A DNA stretch of 64,000 bases, taken from the NCBI RefSeq assembly GCF_015223065.1, contig NZ_JADFBY010000003.1:248001-312000 (forward strand). Direction: 5' to 3'. The notes under the pieces were generated by a model that did no database searches, was not told the DNA's origin, and saw only the letters and a list, made by a program, of their open reading frames with translations. Below are positions 45,758-54,283 of the stretch, piece by piece. The position numbers and the translations under genes are program-made. Each line of letters starts with the position of its first letter. Position 1 is the stretch's first letter. The stretch comes from Mucilaginibacter sp. JRF. Its GTDB lineage: Bacteria; Bacteroidota; Bacteroidia; Sphingobacteriales; Sphingobacteriaceae.

Positions 45758-46870
45758 ATGAAGTATTACCTGGTAGCCGGCGAAGCCTCGGGCGATCTGC
45801 ATGGGGCTAACCTGATGAAAGCCCTGAAAGAGCAGGATTCCCAAGCCGAGTTCCGTTATTTTGGCGGCGATTTGATGCAGGCCGAGGGCGGCACCCTGGT
45901 AAAACATTATGCCGAAATGGCCTACATGGGTTTTGTGGAAGTGGCGCTTAACCTGCGCTCCATCCTCAAAAACATGAAACAGTGCAAGCAGGATATTACC
46001 CAATGGCAGCCGGATGTACTGGTACTGATAGACTTCCCCGGCTTTAATATGAAGATAGCCGAGTACGCCAAAAAACAGGGACTGCTGGTGTGCTATTACA
46101 TATCGCCAAAGGTTTGGGCCTGGAATCAAAAGCGTGTACTCAATATTAAAAAAGTGGTTGACCACATGTTTTGTATCCTGCCGTTCGAGGTAGATTTTTA
46201 CAAGCAATGGGGTATGCAGGTTGATTATGTAGGCAACCCATTGTTAGATGCCGCTGCCGCGTTTAAACCATCAGCCACTTTTTTGCAGGATAATAAGCTT
46301 GAGGGCAAACCCATTATTGCCCTGCTACCCGGCAGCCGCAAGCAGGAGATTAACCACTTGTTGCCCGATATGGTGGCCATGCAGGAGCGCTTCCCCGATC
46401 ATCAATTGGTTATTGCCGGTGCGCCATCGTTCAACGCCGCGTACTATCAGCCTTATTTAAAAGGGCACAACATACCCATTGTATTCAACGCCACTTACAA
46501 TCTGTTGCAACATGCCGAAGCGGCAGTAGTAGCATCGGGCACGGCAACGTTAGAAACCGCTTTGTTCCATGTACCGCAGGTAGTAGTTTATAAGGGCAGT
46601 ACCATTACCATCGCCATCGCGCGCATGGTCATCAAAATAAAATTCATATCGCTGGTTAACCTTATTATGGATAAGTTGGTGGTGCGCGAGCTAATACAGC
46701 AGCAATGCAATCCGCAGGAAATATATAATGAACTAAACAGCCTGATCAACGACAAATCCTACCGTCGGCAAATGCTCAACAATTACAACGAGCTGGATAT
46801 ATGCATGGGCACGCCGGGCGCATCAGCTAAAACAGCGGCGCTTATTGTTAAGTACGCCATAAAAAAATAG
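45758..46870 (+). CDS. lpxB: Lipid-A-disaccharide synthase
   Basis: 370 aa: YLVAGEASGDLHGANLM, the IDFPGFNMKIA motif, YYISPKVWAWNQKR, ALLPGSRKQEI and VVASGTATLETALF. It joins UDP-diacylglucosamine to lipid X in lipid A synthesis at the inner membrane. A TAATTTTG sequence across the surE stop may give an extra promoter. A hairpin follows the stop. Confidence 0.97.
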   Translation: MKYYLVAGEASGDLHGANLMKALKEQDSQAEFRYFGGDLMQAEGGTLVKHYAEMAYMGFVEVALNLRSILKNMKQCKQDITQWQPDVLVLIDFPGFNMKIAEYAKKQGLLVCYYISPKVWAWNQKRVLNIKKVVDHMFCILPFEVDFYKQWGMQVDYVGNPLLDAAAAFKPSATFLQDNKLEGKPIIALLPGSRKQEINHLLPDMVAMQERFPDHQLVIAGAPSFNAAYYQPYLKGHNIPIVFNATYNLLQHAEAAVVASGTATLETALFHVPQVVVYKGSTITIAIARMVIKIKFISLVNLIMDKLVVRELIQQQCNPQEIYNELNSLINDKSYRRQMLNNYNELDICMGTPGASAKTAALIVKYAIKK

Positions 46871-46896
46871 AGCCCTGCAACAATTGCAAGGCTCTG
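46869..46896 (+). terminator. Hairpin after lpxB
   Basis: AGAGCC pairs with GGCTCT and TGCAA with TTGCA, with small bulges. The following T-run is short (GTTTT), so it is a moderate terminator. Confidence 0.55.
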
Positions 46897-46953
46897 CGTT
46901 TTCCATAGGTAATGCGAAAAACTTTCTTTTTTATAGGTAGATGTATATGATGG

Positions 46954-47115
46954 TCAGGCAGCCGACAACGTTTGTTGTACCGCTCCTTGGTTGTTGCCCA
47001 TTTTAGGATTTTTAGCCCTGAATGCTTGCAGATCACTCATTAACATATTACGTAGTTCGTTATCAAACTTTGATACTAATTTACTTGCTGCCGGTTTGTT
47101 GTTGATGCTTTTCAT
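46954..47115 (-). CDS. Small peptide A of a tandem paralogous pair
   Basis: 53 aa read on the minus strand: it starts MKSINNKPAASKLVSKFDNE, continues LRNMLMSDLQAFRAKN and ends GAVQQTLSAA. It shares with its upstream neighbour the pattern KLVxKFDNELxxxLMxDLxA, a variable asparagine/glutamine-rich section, and the C-terminal LSAA. It is hydrophilic and helical at the N-terminus, with no cysteine and no membrane helix. Conservation of protein features between two diverged copies, and an ATG in each, support real genes. Function is unknown. Possible roles: signalling peptide, precursor peptide or toxin/immunity component; none is shown. Confidence 0.6.
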   Translation of the reverse strand: MKSINNKPAASKLVSKFDNELRNMLMSDLQAFRAKNPKMGNNQGAVQQTLSAA

Positions 47116-47150
47116 AGGTAGATGATAATTACAGGTTGAACAATTTATTA

Positions 47151-47303
47151 TTAGGCAGCCGACAGGCCGTTGTTGTTTATCGCACTTACAAACTGATTTT
47201 TCGCTTGTTTAATCGCTTTCAAATCATTCATCAAAAGCTCTTTTAACTCATTATCAAACTTGGTTACCAGTTTAGTTATTGATGTTTTTCTGAAGGTTTT
47301 CAT
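47151..47303 (-). CDS. Small peptide B of a tandem paralogous pair
   Basis: 50 aa read on the minus strand: it starts MKTFRKTSITKLVTKFDNEL, continues KELLMNDLKAIKQAKN and ends AINNNGLSAA. Compared with peptide A, the N-terminal 30 residues and last four are conserved while the section between is not, as expected of a leader-plus-core or binding-plus-variable design. It lies 35 bases upstream of A and 24 bases downstream of a charged 62-residue gene. No modification or export enzyme is visible nearby. Confidence 0.6.
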   Translation of the reverse strand: MKTFRKTSITKLVTKFDNELKELLMNDLKAIKQAKNQFVSAINNNGLSAA

Positions 47304-47327
47304 AGTTGAATATTTTTAGTTTGTCAG

Positions 47328-47516
47328 TTATTTAGTTTTTTTTGTTTTTTCCTCGTCTTCATCGCTCAGGTTGTCTTTTCTGCGTTCGGCCTCTTTAAGC
47401 TGGCGTTCCAGTTGTTCCTGATCGCGGGCATCGGCAGGCTTTTCAGGATTGGCCGGGTTTTCCCAGGTTTGCTCCTCATCTGCGTTAGCGTTATTTTTTT
47501 TATCGATGACAACCAT
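47328..47516 (-). CDS. Small charged, probably disordered protein
   Basis: 62 aa: MVVIDKKNNANADEEQTWEN, then NPEKPADARDQEQLERQLKEAERRKDNLSDEDEEKTKKTK. The composition is dominated by Glu, Lys, Asp and Asn. It is first of three small leftward genes ahead of peptides B and A. No family is recognised. Similar-looking short proteins lie at 35501 and 62581. Confidence 0.5.
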   Translation of the reverse strand: MVVIDKKNNANADEEQTWENPANPEKPADARDQEQLERQLKEAERRKDNLSDEDEEKTKKTK

Positions 47517-47830
47517 GATGCTGACGTTTTGTGATTGATGTTATTCCAATACAATGCCAAATGGCCAAAGCAGGTAAACCAATACAAATGCCCGGGAGCC
47601 CGATCCATTAAAAAAGAATTAAAACCAACCTTTTGAAGCTAAAAAGTGCAAGCATTAGCATACAATGTTGTATAAATTTGTGATACAACGTGTCGCCTCA
47701 AAAGGTCAAAAAAGTTTTTTTTAAGATATTTTGCGGGGAATGAAAACAGAGTGGCCGGTCAAATGGCGCCTGTCATACAATTGTCCTGAATGGTGTACAA
47801 ATGTGTACAGAAGCATCAATTTTACTTACA
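47517..47830. other. Noncoding gap upstream of the small-gene cluster
   Basis: 314 bases between the small-gene cluster and the ggt stop. A GTTGTAT/ATACAAC inverted repeat is present at about 47673. No gene or clear promoter was found. Confidence 0.5.
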
Positions 47831-49504
47831 CTACCATCCCGCCGCCGTATCATCCCCACGTGGGTCGGCGCCACCTTCGTAGCTACCATTGGGGTTTATC
47901 AGTACGGCATCTACCCGGCCTATGCTGTTATCATTCTTCAGTTCGTAGCCCTTTTGTTTAAGCTGCGATTGAACGGTTGGTATAAAGGCATCCGGCTCAT
48001 TGTACACCACATCGGGCAGCCATTGGTGATGGAAACGGGGCGAGCTCACGGCCTCCTGTACCGGCATGTTAAATTCAACCACATTCAGTATGGTTTGAAA
48101 TACCGATGTTATAATGGTCGATCCGCCGGGGGTACCTACCACCAGATAAAGCTTGCCCTGCTTTTCAACAATGGTCGGCGTCATGGATGATAGCATGCGT
48201 TTGCCGGGTTGTATGGCGTTGGCCTTACCGCCTATTAACCCATACATGTTAGGCACACCGGGCTTTGAGCTAAAATCGTCCATCTCGTTATTCAGTAAAA
48301 AACCGGCACCTTTTACAAATATTTTTGAACCAAAGCTACCATTAAGCGTGGTGGTTATTGATACCGCGTTGCCATCCTTATCAACTATGGAGTAGTGGGT
48401 GGTTTGGTCGCTTTCGTATCCTGCAAAGCTTCCGGGTTGTATAGTACTGCTTGGGGTAGCTTTGGTCCAGCTAAAATTTTGCATGCGCTTGTTTACGTAG
48501 TCGCTGTTCAGCAAACTATCAACAGGTACTTTATAATGATCCGGGTCGCCGAGGTATTTTGAGCGATCGGCGTACACCCTCCGTTCAGCTTCAACAATTA
48601 ACCGCACGGTCGAATCGGCATTATAGCCCCATCGCGATAAAGGATATTTTTCAACCGAGCCCAACAACTGCAACAGCGCTATACCACCGCTTGATGGTGG
48701 CGGCATGGTAATTATCTTATAATCCTTATACTTTCCTACTATCGGCGCACGCCAAACCGAATGATAACCTTTCAGATCAGCCAGGGTGATCAAGCCATTG
48801 CCCGAGTGCATTTCGGCTACAATCTGCTCTGCTACTCTACCCTCGTAAAAACCCGCGCGGCCTTTATCGCGTATCAGCTCCAGCGTTTTTGCCAGATCTT
48901 CCTGCACTAAAATATCGCCCTCGCCCCATTTATCCTTTATAAAGTATTTTTTACCGGGGTTTAGTTTTTTAAATGTTTCCTGCTGATTGTTCAGATCTTT
49001 AGCCAGTAGCCTGGTAACCTTAAAACCTTTGCGGGCAAGTTCGATAGCCGGTTGCACCACATCGGCCCATTTTAGTTTACCATACTTCTTGTGCGCCTCT
49101 ATCATACCATCAACGGATCCGGGCACGCCCGAAGCCTTGTGGGTATACAAACTTTCATCAGGCTTAACATTCCCCACCGAATCAAGATACATATTGGTAC
49201 TTGCCGCGGCCGGGGCTTTCTCCCTAAAATCCAGCGTGGCCGCATCGCCGTTAGCGGCCCGGTAAACCATAAAGCCACCGCCGCCAATATTACCGGCCTC
49301 AGGCAAGGTAACAGCCAGGGCAAATTGCACGGCAACCGCCGCGTCGACAGCATTGCCACCGCGCTTTAATATATCAATACCAACCTGCGATGCATCCGGA
49401 TAAGCGCATACCACCATGCCTTTTTTGTATTCGGTGCATGATTGTGTAAGTATTATCAGGGCAGATAATAGTATACCTGTAACCGCGATGGTTATTCTTT
49501 TCAT
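47831..49504 (-). CDS. ggt: Gamma-glutamyltranspeptidase, lipoprotein
   Basis: 557 aa. A lipoprotein signal ends LTQSC with the cysteine at 23. The large subunit has GGNAVDAAVAVQFALAVTLPEAGNIGGGGFMV. Self-cleavage would occur before the nucleophilic threonine of the small subunit in SDQTTHYSIVDKDGNAVSIT, with the later SSMTPTIV and GTPGGSTI motifs intact. It hydrolyses or transfers the gamma-glutamyl group of glutathione in the periplasm. It is monocistronic, divergent from the small beta-barrel gene. Confidence 0.96.
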   Translation of the reverse strand: MKRITIAVTGILLSALIILTQSCTEYKKGMVVCAYPDASQVGIDILKRGGNAVDAAVAVQFALAVTLPEAGNIGGGGFMVYRAANGDAATLDFREKAPAAASTNMYLDSVGNVKPDESLYTHKASGVPGSVDGMIEAHKKYGKLKWADVVQPAIELARKGFKVTRLLAKDLNNQQETFKKLNPGKKYFIKDKWGEGDILVQEDLAKTLELIRDKGRAGFYEGRVAEQIVAEMHSGNGLITLADLKGYHSVWRAPIVGKYKDYKIITMPPPSSGGIALLQLLGSVEKYPLSRWGYNADSTVRLIVEAERRVYADRSKYLGDPDHYKVPVDSLLNSDYVNKRMQNFSWTKATPSSTIQPGSFAGYESDQTTHYSIVDKDGNAVSITTTLNGSFGSKIFVKGAGFLLNNEMDDFSSKPGVPNMYGLIGGKANAIQPGKRMLSSMTPTIVEKQGKLYLVVGTPGGSTIITSVFQTILNVVEFNMPVQEAVSSPRFHHQWLPDVVYNEPDAFIPTVQSQLKQKGYELKNDNSIGRVDAVLINPNGSYEGGADPRGDDTAAGW

Positions 49505-49607
49505 CTGTGTTTTACCTTATTAGCACCGCAATATGGTGTTTTTTGCTTAGCGTTAACATAAAATATATAATATGCCGTTTATTTGCAAAACAATTCAAAT
49601 ATATCCA

Positions 49608-50096
49608 ATGAGGAAAACACTCTTACTTTTACTTTCAGCATTTACATTATTATTTGTTGCAGATAGCGCGAAGGCGCAGAGTTATACCACCGCTGCCGGA
49701 CTAAAATTTGGCGGATACGAGAACGGTATTTCTGTAAAACACTTTACTAACGAGAACACCGCGCTTGAGGGTGTTTTAGGATTTAGACGAGGCGGCTTGG
49801 TTATTACCGGCTTGTACGAGATACACCAAACAGCCTTTAATACCGATGCCCTTAAATTTTACTATGGTTTTGGCGCTCACGCCGGTTCGGTAAGCGCGGG
49901 TAAGTATAAAAAACTTGGTGGGGACGAAGTTTTTGAGGACAGCAAAATACTGATTGGTGCCGATGGCGTATTAGGTTTGGAGTATGTTATACCCAATTCG
50001 CCCATAGGCATTAGCCTTGATCTTAACCCACGCGTTGAGCTTGCAGGCCCATTCTTTGACCTGGCGCCCGGCCTGGGCATTAAGTATACTTTTTAA
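49608..50096 (+). CDS. Small outer-membrane-beta-barrel-like protein
   Basis: 162 aa from the ATG at 49608 (MRKTLLLLLSAFTLLFVADSAKAQ), which gives a good signal peptide; a start 12 codons upstream would precede it with charged residues. The mature part is alternating hydrophobic/polar with aromatic strand ends and finishes LGIKYTF, a typical C-terminal beta-signal. Function unknown. Its stop overlaps that of the convergent subtilase gene by four bases. Confidence 0.65.
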   Translation: MRKTLLLLLSAFTLLFVADSAKAQSYTTAAGLKFGGYENGISVKHFTNENTALEGVLGFRRGGLVITGLYEIHQTAFNTDALKFYYGFGAHAGSVSAGKYKKLGGDEVFEDSKILIGADGVLGLEYVIPNSPIGISLDLNPRVELAGPFFDLAPGLGIKYTF

Positions 50097-52132
50097 TCGG
50101 CCCTTACTACCAATATTTTCCTGGTTTCAACCTGGCTTCCGGCTATTAAGCGTAACACGTAAGTACCCGATGCCAGGTTGTTTACCGCTATCTGGGTATT
50201 AAAGTTACCTGCCGGGGCGGTGCGTGTGTTATCATACACTATACGGCCGCCAATATCAATCAGCTGCATACGTACATTGCCTGCCGATTTAATATCAACC
50301 AGTACATTTATAAAATCACTTGCCGGTACCGGGTATACGGTGAGGCCTTCGCCCGCAACGGTACCGTTCTTAGAGGTAAGCTGCCCGCCCGAAATAATGA
50401 TGGAGTAATTTTGCAGCCCGCCACGTAACGTACCTTTGTTTGCTACGGTAACGGTATATGTTTCGCCCTCAACTGCTGATGGAATGTATACCTGCTCAAC
50501 GTTATCAACCACGTTATCGCCGCGTGTTGCCAGCGATGATGGATTGGCCGGGTCAAGTATCCACGGCATTACAATACCTGATTCGCTGCTGCTTATGCGC
50601 ACATCCAGATCATTCACCAACTTAGGGGTACGATTGTTCAATGTACCCGCGGCAGCTACTGTGCCTTCATAATCCGTCCATGATAGGGTTGCCCACAGCG
50701 GGCCGTTGCTGGTTGCGGTGAATGAGTAAGTTTCAACCTGCCCTTGTTGCAAGGTACTTTCACCCATGTATGAGCTTGTGCCGTTATTGGTGATTGTTTG
50801 GGCTGCCTTACGCATATCTAAAACGCCCCAACCAAATATATAATCAGGCCCGGCGTTACCGGCATCAAAAGCGGTATGGCATACCAGGCCTTTTAGTGTG
50901 GCGGCACGCATTACGCTATCGTGATGCAGGCGGGCAAAGTATTCCTGCAATAATATTATTGACCCTGACACATTTGGCGATGCCATTGATGTGCCCGATA
51001 AAGTGCTGTAACTGGTAGCTCCGCTGGCTGAGGTTGATACTACACTGGCGCCCATGCCCATAATATCGGGCTTTACACGGCCATCATCCGTAGGCCCCCA
51101 GCTGCTAAAGCTTGAAACCCGTACACCGGCAGCGGTTTGCGGCCCGTTAGGTAATTGGTTTACCGAGCCAACGGTAAGTATGTTTTTGGCATTGCCTGTT
51201 GTTGATATTACATCATAGGCATCATTATCACTAATATTTGCCGGGCGACCACCTTTTTCAACAATGGTTTGATCGGTACGGCTTTGGTAGCCGTAGTAGG
51301 TTGAACCTATTGAGGGGCCTGTATAAGCATGGCTGTTACCTGCCGATTCAACTATCAGATAGTATGGTGCCTCGTGAGCTATCCTGTCCCAGGCCTGGGC
51401 ACGTTCATCGTAAAAACCAAACAGGTAATCCTCATCATCGCCGGGCAGGCCATACCATGTCCAGCGGCCATTATCAAAATCCCAACCGGCAATATCGCCA
51501 TACGAGTGGTTTGATACCAATAAATTTGCCGCGTTAGTGCCTATTTCGGCAATATCGTTATCAAAATCAAATGATCGTAATGTACCTATACCAAAGGCCA
51601 TGCCCTTAGCTACCGGCCTGATGCCTGTGGCTACCAATGTGCCTGCAACGTGGGTGGTATGCTCAATAGCGCCGGTTTGGTTGGCGCCAATAGTAATGGT
51701 TTTGTTAGCGAATTCCTGGTGATCGCGGTAAACGGTGCCGCCATCCCATATAGCCAGTTTATTAGCCAATATGGCATCAGAGCCCGAAAGGTCAAGGTCT
51801 AATTCTCCACCTGGCTGCACGGCGTTGGTGCGTGTAGCTGCCGCGGCCTCGGTATTACTGGTACGCAAAAAGCGCGGAAAGCCTAAGCTGTTTACCCCTT
51901 GTAATGATATTACCCTGCCGCCCGCGGTTATTTTACGGGTAACCCAGTTTTTTGACGGAGCCAATGCCATAGCCTTTTGCTTACCGGCCGTGTATGATGC
52001 CGATAACTGTTGCGAAAAACTCTCCAGGTTTTTCTTTTGAACTTCAGTTACCAGGTTGCGCTGTGCTAATGCCTCGCCAGCAAACAATACAGATAAAAAG
52101 CAATATAATATTGCCGGTAAAAGGCGTTTCAT
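50093..52132 (-). CDS. Secreted subtilisin-like protease with T9SS sorting domain
   Basis: 679 aa. A signal peptide ends at about residue 23. The S8 catalytic triad is visible: D130 in LAIWDGGTV, H161 in HTTHVAGT, and S382 in LSGTSMASPNVSG, with the oxyanion Asn in ESAGNSH. A P-proprotein-like beta domain (about 450-590) follows. The last 80 residues are a Por-type C-terminal sorting domain (LTVYPVPASDFINVLVDI, NLASGTYVLRLIAGSQVETRKILV), so export is by the type IX system to the cell surface or medium. Confidence 0.94.
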   Translation of the reverse strand: MKRLLPAILYCFLSVLFAGEALAQRNLVTEVQKKNLESFSQQLSASYTAGKQKAMALAPSKNWVTRKITAGGRVISLQGVNSLGFPRFLRTSNTEAAAATRTNAVQPGGELDLDLSGSDAILANKLAIWDGGTVYRDHQEFANKTITIGANQTGAIEHTTHVAGTLVATGIRPVAKGMAFGIGTLRSFDFDNDIAEIGTNAANLLVSNHSYGDIAGWDFDNGRWTWYGLPGDDEDYLFGFYDERAQAWDRIAHEAPYYLIVESAGNSHAYTGPSIGSTYYGYQSRTDQTIVEKGGRPANISDNDAYDVISTTGNAKNILTVGSVNQLPNGPQTAAGVRVSSFSSWGPTDDGRVKPDIMGMGASVVSTSASGATSYSTLSGTSMASPNVSGSIILLQEYFARLHHDSVMRAATLKGLVCHTAFDAGNAGPDYIFGWGVLDMRKAAQTITNNGTSSYMGESTLQQGQVETYSFTATSNGPLWATLSWTDYEGTVAAAGTLNNRTPKLVNDLDVRISSSESGIVMPWILDPANPSSLATRGDNVVDNVEQVYIPSAVEGETYTVTVANKGTLRGGLQNYSIIISGGQLTSKNGTVAGEGLTVYPVPASDFINVLVDIKSAGNVRMQLIDIGGRIVYDNTRTAPAGNFNTQIAVNNLASGTYVLRLIAGSQVETRKILVVRAD

Positions 52133-52239
52133 GCGGGGGTGGCGTTCTTTATGTTGACTTAAAACCAGTTACGAATATGTTGCAATTTAGCTGATTTTTA
52201 TAGAATATTATTTACTACTGAAATAATTTAATAACCTAT

Positions 52240-52276
52240 AAAAAACAAAGCCCCTTCGCGATAGCGAAAGGGCTTG
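52240..52276 (-). terminator. Terminator after the DEAD-box helicase gene
   Basis: On the minus strand, AAGCCC and TTCGC pair with GCGAA and GGGCTT around a four-base loop, followed by TTTGTTTTTT. Confidence 0.8.
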
Positions 52277-52355
52277 TCAAACTAAACCAACTAAAAACTC
52301 TGCTCACTCACTTCACTATTTGAGCAGTTATATCCTATTAATTAAAAACGAAGTA

Positions 52356-54155
52356 TTAATAACGCTTGCGGCGCTCGGTACGATCCTCACGGCGTTTGCC
52401 TGAAAAATCGCGGAAACCGCCACCACCGTTGTTATTATTTTTGAAGCCTCCTTCGCGGCGCTCGCCACCACGGAAACCTCCGCCATCGCGTTTTTTGTAG
52501 CCACCGCCACCACCTGAACGACGATCATTACCGCTGCTTTCGCCGGCTAATTCGATACGTACATCGCGGCCGTTAAAGTCAACGTTTTTAAAGCCTTCAA
52601 ATACTTTGTTAACATCATCGTTGCTTACTTCAAAGAAAGAGTAAACACCTTTAACGTCGATCTTACCTACGGTACGGCCGCTGATCTTGGTGTTGTTACA
52701 GATGTAACCCAACAGATCGCCACGGTTAAACTCATCTACCGAGCCCAGGTTAATGAACAGACGGGTAAAGTCTGAACGCATACCGGTACGGTTAAATTTA
52801 TCGCCTTCTCTTGCCGGCCTGTCTTCAAACGTAGCATTCAGATCAGGAGCATTTTTGTAATAGTCAAGGAAGCGGTTAAACTCTAATGAGGCAAAACGCT
52901 TGATGATCTCCTCTTTGCTCAGATCTTCAAACTCAGCCATAATGCGCGGAATGTACTGCTCAATTTGCTGCTCATTCACTGCAACATTATGTACTTTGTG
53001 TACTAAGGCAAACAATTGTTTTTCGCAAACATCAAAGCCTGTAGGTATCTCGGCCTTAACAAAGCGTTTACCTATAACCTTTTCAATCTGGCGAATTTTG
53101 CCCATCTCCTTACCGTTGATGATAGAGATAGATACACCTGTTTTACCGGCACGTGCGGTACGGCCGCTACGGTGGGTGTAATTCTCAATTTCGTCAGGCA
53201 GTGAGTAGTTAATAACGTGTGTAACATCATTAACGTCAATACCACGTGCGGCAACGTCAGTAGCAATTAATAATTGCAGGCTGCGCTCGCGGTAGCGTTT
53301 CATCACCTTATCGCGTTGTTGTTGCGAAAGGTCGCCGTGCAGTGAGTCGGCATTATAACCGTCTTTTATAAGTGCCTCGGCAATTTCCTGAGTTTCAATT
53401 TTGGTACGGCAAAATACTATACCAAAAATTTCAGGGTTAAAATCAACAATACGTTTAAACGCGGCATATTTGTCGCGGGCACGTACTACATAGTACTCAT
53501 GGTCGATGTTGGCATTACCGGTATTTTTGGTACCCATGGTAAGCTCATACGGATCTTCCATATATTTTTTAGAGATCCTGCGAACTTCGGCAGGCATGGT
53601 GGCTGAAAACAGCCAGGTCTTTTTTTCCTCCGGGGTGGTAGAAAGGATATTGTCTATATCTTCCTGAAAGCCCATGTTGAGCATTTCATCAGCTTCATCC
53701 AGCACTACATACTTAACGTTCGAAAAATCAATGGCGTTACGGCCAATGATATCAAGCATACGGCCCGGGGTAGCAACCACGATCTGTACACCACGACGAA
53801 TCTGGCGTAACTGATCAGAGATGCTGGCACCGCCATACACGGCTACTACATGAACGTTATTAACATTCTTTGAGTAGTTCTTAAGATCATTAGCAATTTG
53901 TAAACACAGCTCGCGTGTAGGGCATAGCACTAACGCTTGAGGTTGATTGTTGTCGAAATCCAGCAGTTCTAACAATGGCAGGCCAAAGGCAGCAGTTTTA
54001 CCGGTCCCGGTTTGGGCTAATCCGACAAAATCGTTGCTGCCTGTTAACAATACCGGGATTGACTGTTCCTGGATTGGCGTAGGATTTTCAAATCCTAACT
54101 CAGTGATGGCATTAACAATATCATGACGGATTCCCAGTTGAATAAATGGGTTCAT
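52356..54155 (-). CDS. DEAD-box RNA helicase with DbpA-type RNA-binding domain
   Basis: 599 aa from the ATG at 54155 (MNPFIQLGIRHDIVNAITEL). The promoter box at 54197 makes more upstream starts unlikely, although an ATG at 54182 remains possible. Motifs: Q (NPTPIQEQ), I (AQTGTGKT), DEAD, SAT and HRSGRTARAGKTG. After the helicase core lies a DbpA-type RNA-binding fold (TRLFINLGSVDEFNRGDLLGYIC, IDVKGVYSFFEVSND). A roughly 60-residue Gly/Arg tail follows. It probably acts in ribosome assembly or RNA decay at low temperature. Confidence 0.95.
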   Translation of the reverse strand: MNPFIQLGIRHDIVNAITELGFENPTPIQEQSIPVLLTGSNDFVGLAQTGTGKTAAFGLPLLELLDFDNNQPQALVLCPTRELCLQIANDLKNYSKNVNNVHVVAVYGGASISDQLRQIRRGVQIVVATPGRMLDIIGRNAIDFSNVKYVVLDEADEMLNMGFQEDIDNILSTTPEEKKTWLFSATMPAEVRRISKKYMEDPYELTMGTKNTGNANIDHEYYVVRARDKYAAFKRIVDFNPEIFGIVFCRTKIETQEIAEALIKDGYNADSLHGDLSQQQRDKVMKRYRERSLQLLIATDVAARGIDVNDVTHVINYSLPDEIENYTHRSGRTARAGKTGVSISIINGKEMGKIRQIEKVIGKRFVKAEIPTGFDVCEKQLFALVHKVHNVAVNEQQIEQYIPRIMAEFEDLSKEEIIKRFASLEFNRFLDYYKNAPDLNATFEDRPAREGDKFNRTGMRSDFTRLFINLGSVDEFNRGDLLGYICNNTKISGRTVGKIDVKGVYSFFEVSNDDVNKVFEGFKNVDFNGRDVRIELAGESSGNDRRSGGGGGYKKRDGGGFRGGERREGGFKNNNNGGGGFRDFSGKRREDRTERRKRY

Positions 54156-54196
54156 GAATTTAAATAACGTATTTGGCGACATTGCCAAATCGGGCG

Positions 54197-54227
54197 CAAA
54201 GGTATACATTAATATTGTCATTTCAAA
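54197..54227 (-). promoter_or_regulatory. Consensus promoter of the DEAD-box gene
   Basis: On the minus strand, TTTG (54224-54227), exactly 19 bases, then TACCTTTG (54197-54204). It is a full consensus match, giving a leader of about 35 bases to the ATG at 54155. Confidence 0.8.
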
Positions 54228-54262
54228 CCCCAATTTTAAATTAAGATTGAAATGACAATATT
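54211..54262. repeat. Perfect 16-bp inverted repeat over the helicase promoter
   Basis: AATATTGTCATTTCAA (54211-54226) is the exact reverse complement of 54247-54262, with a 20-base spacer. The left arm covers most of the -33 box and spacer. Confidence 0.9.
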
Positions 54263-54283
54263 TAGTTTAGAAGCGCCTCTAAG

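Noticed and set aside
46848-47036. A possible third copy of the tandem small peptide (an ATAGGTAGATG motif recurs near 46933)
   Set aside because: The matching position has ATA instead of ATG and the downstream frame shows none of the shared peptide residues; it overlaps the lpxB hairpin.
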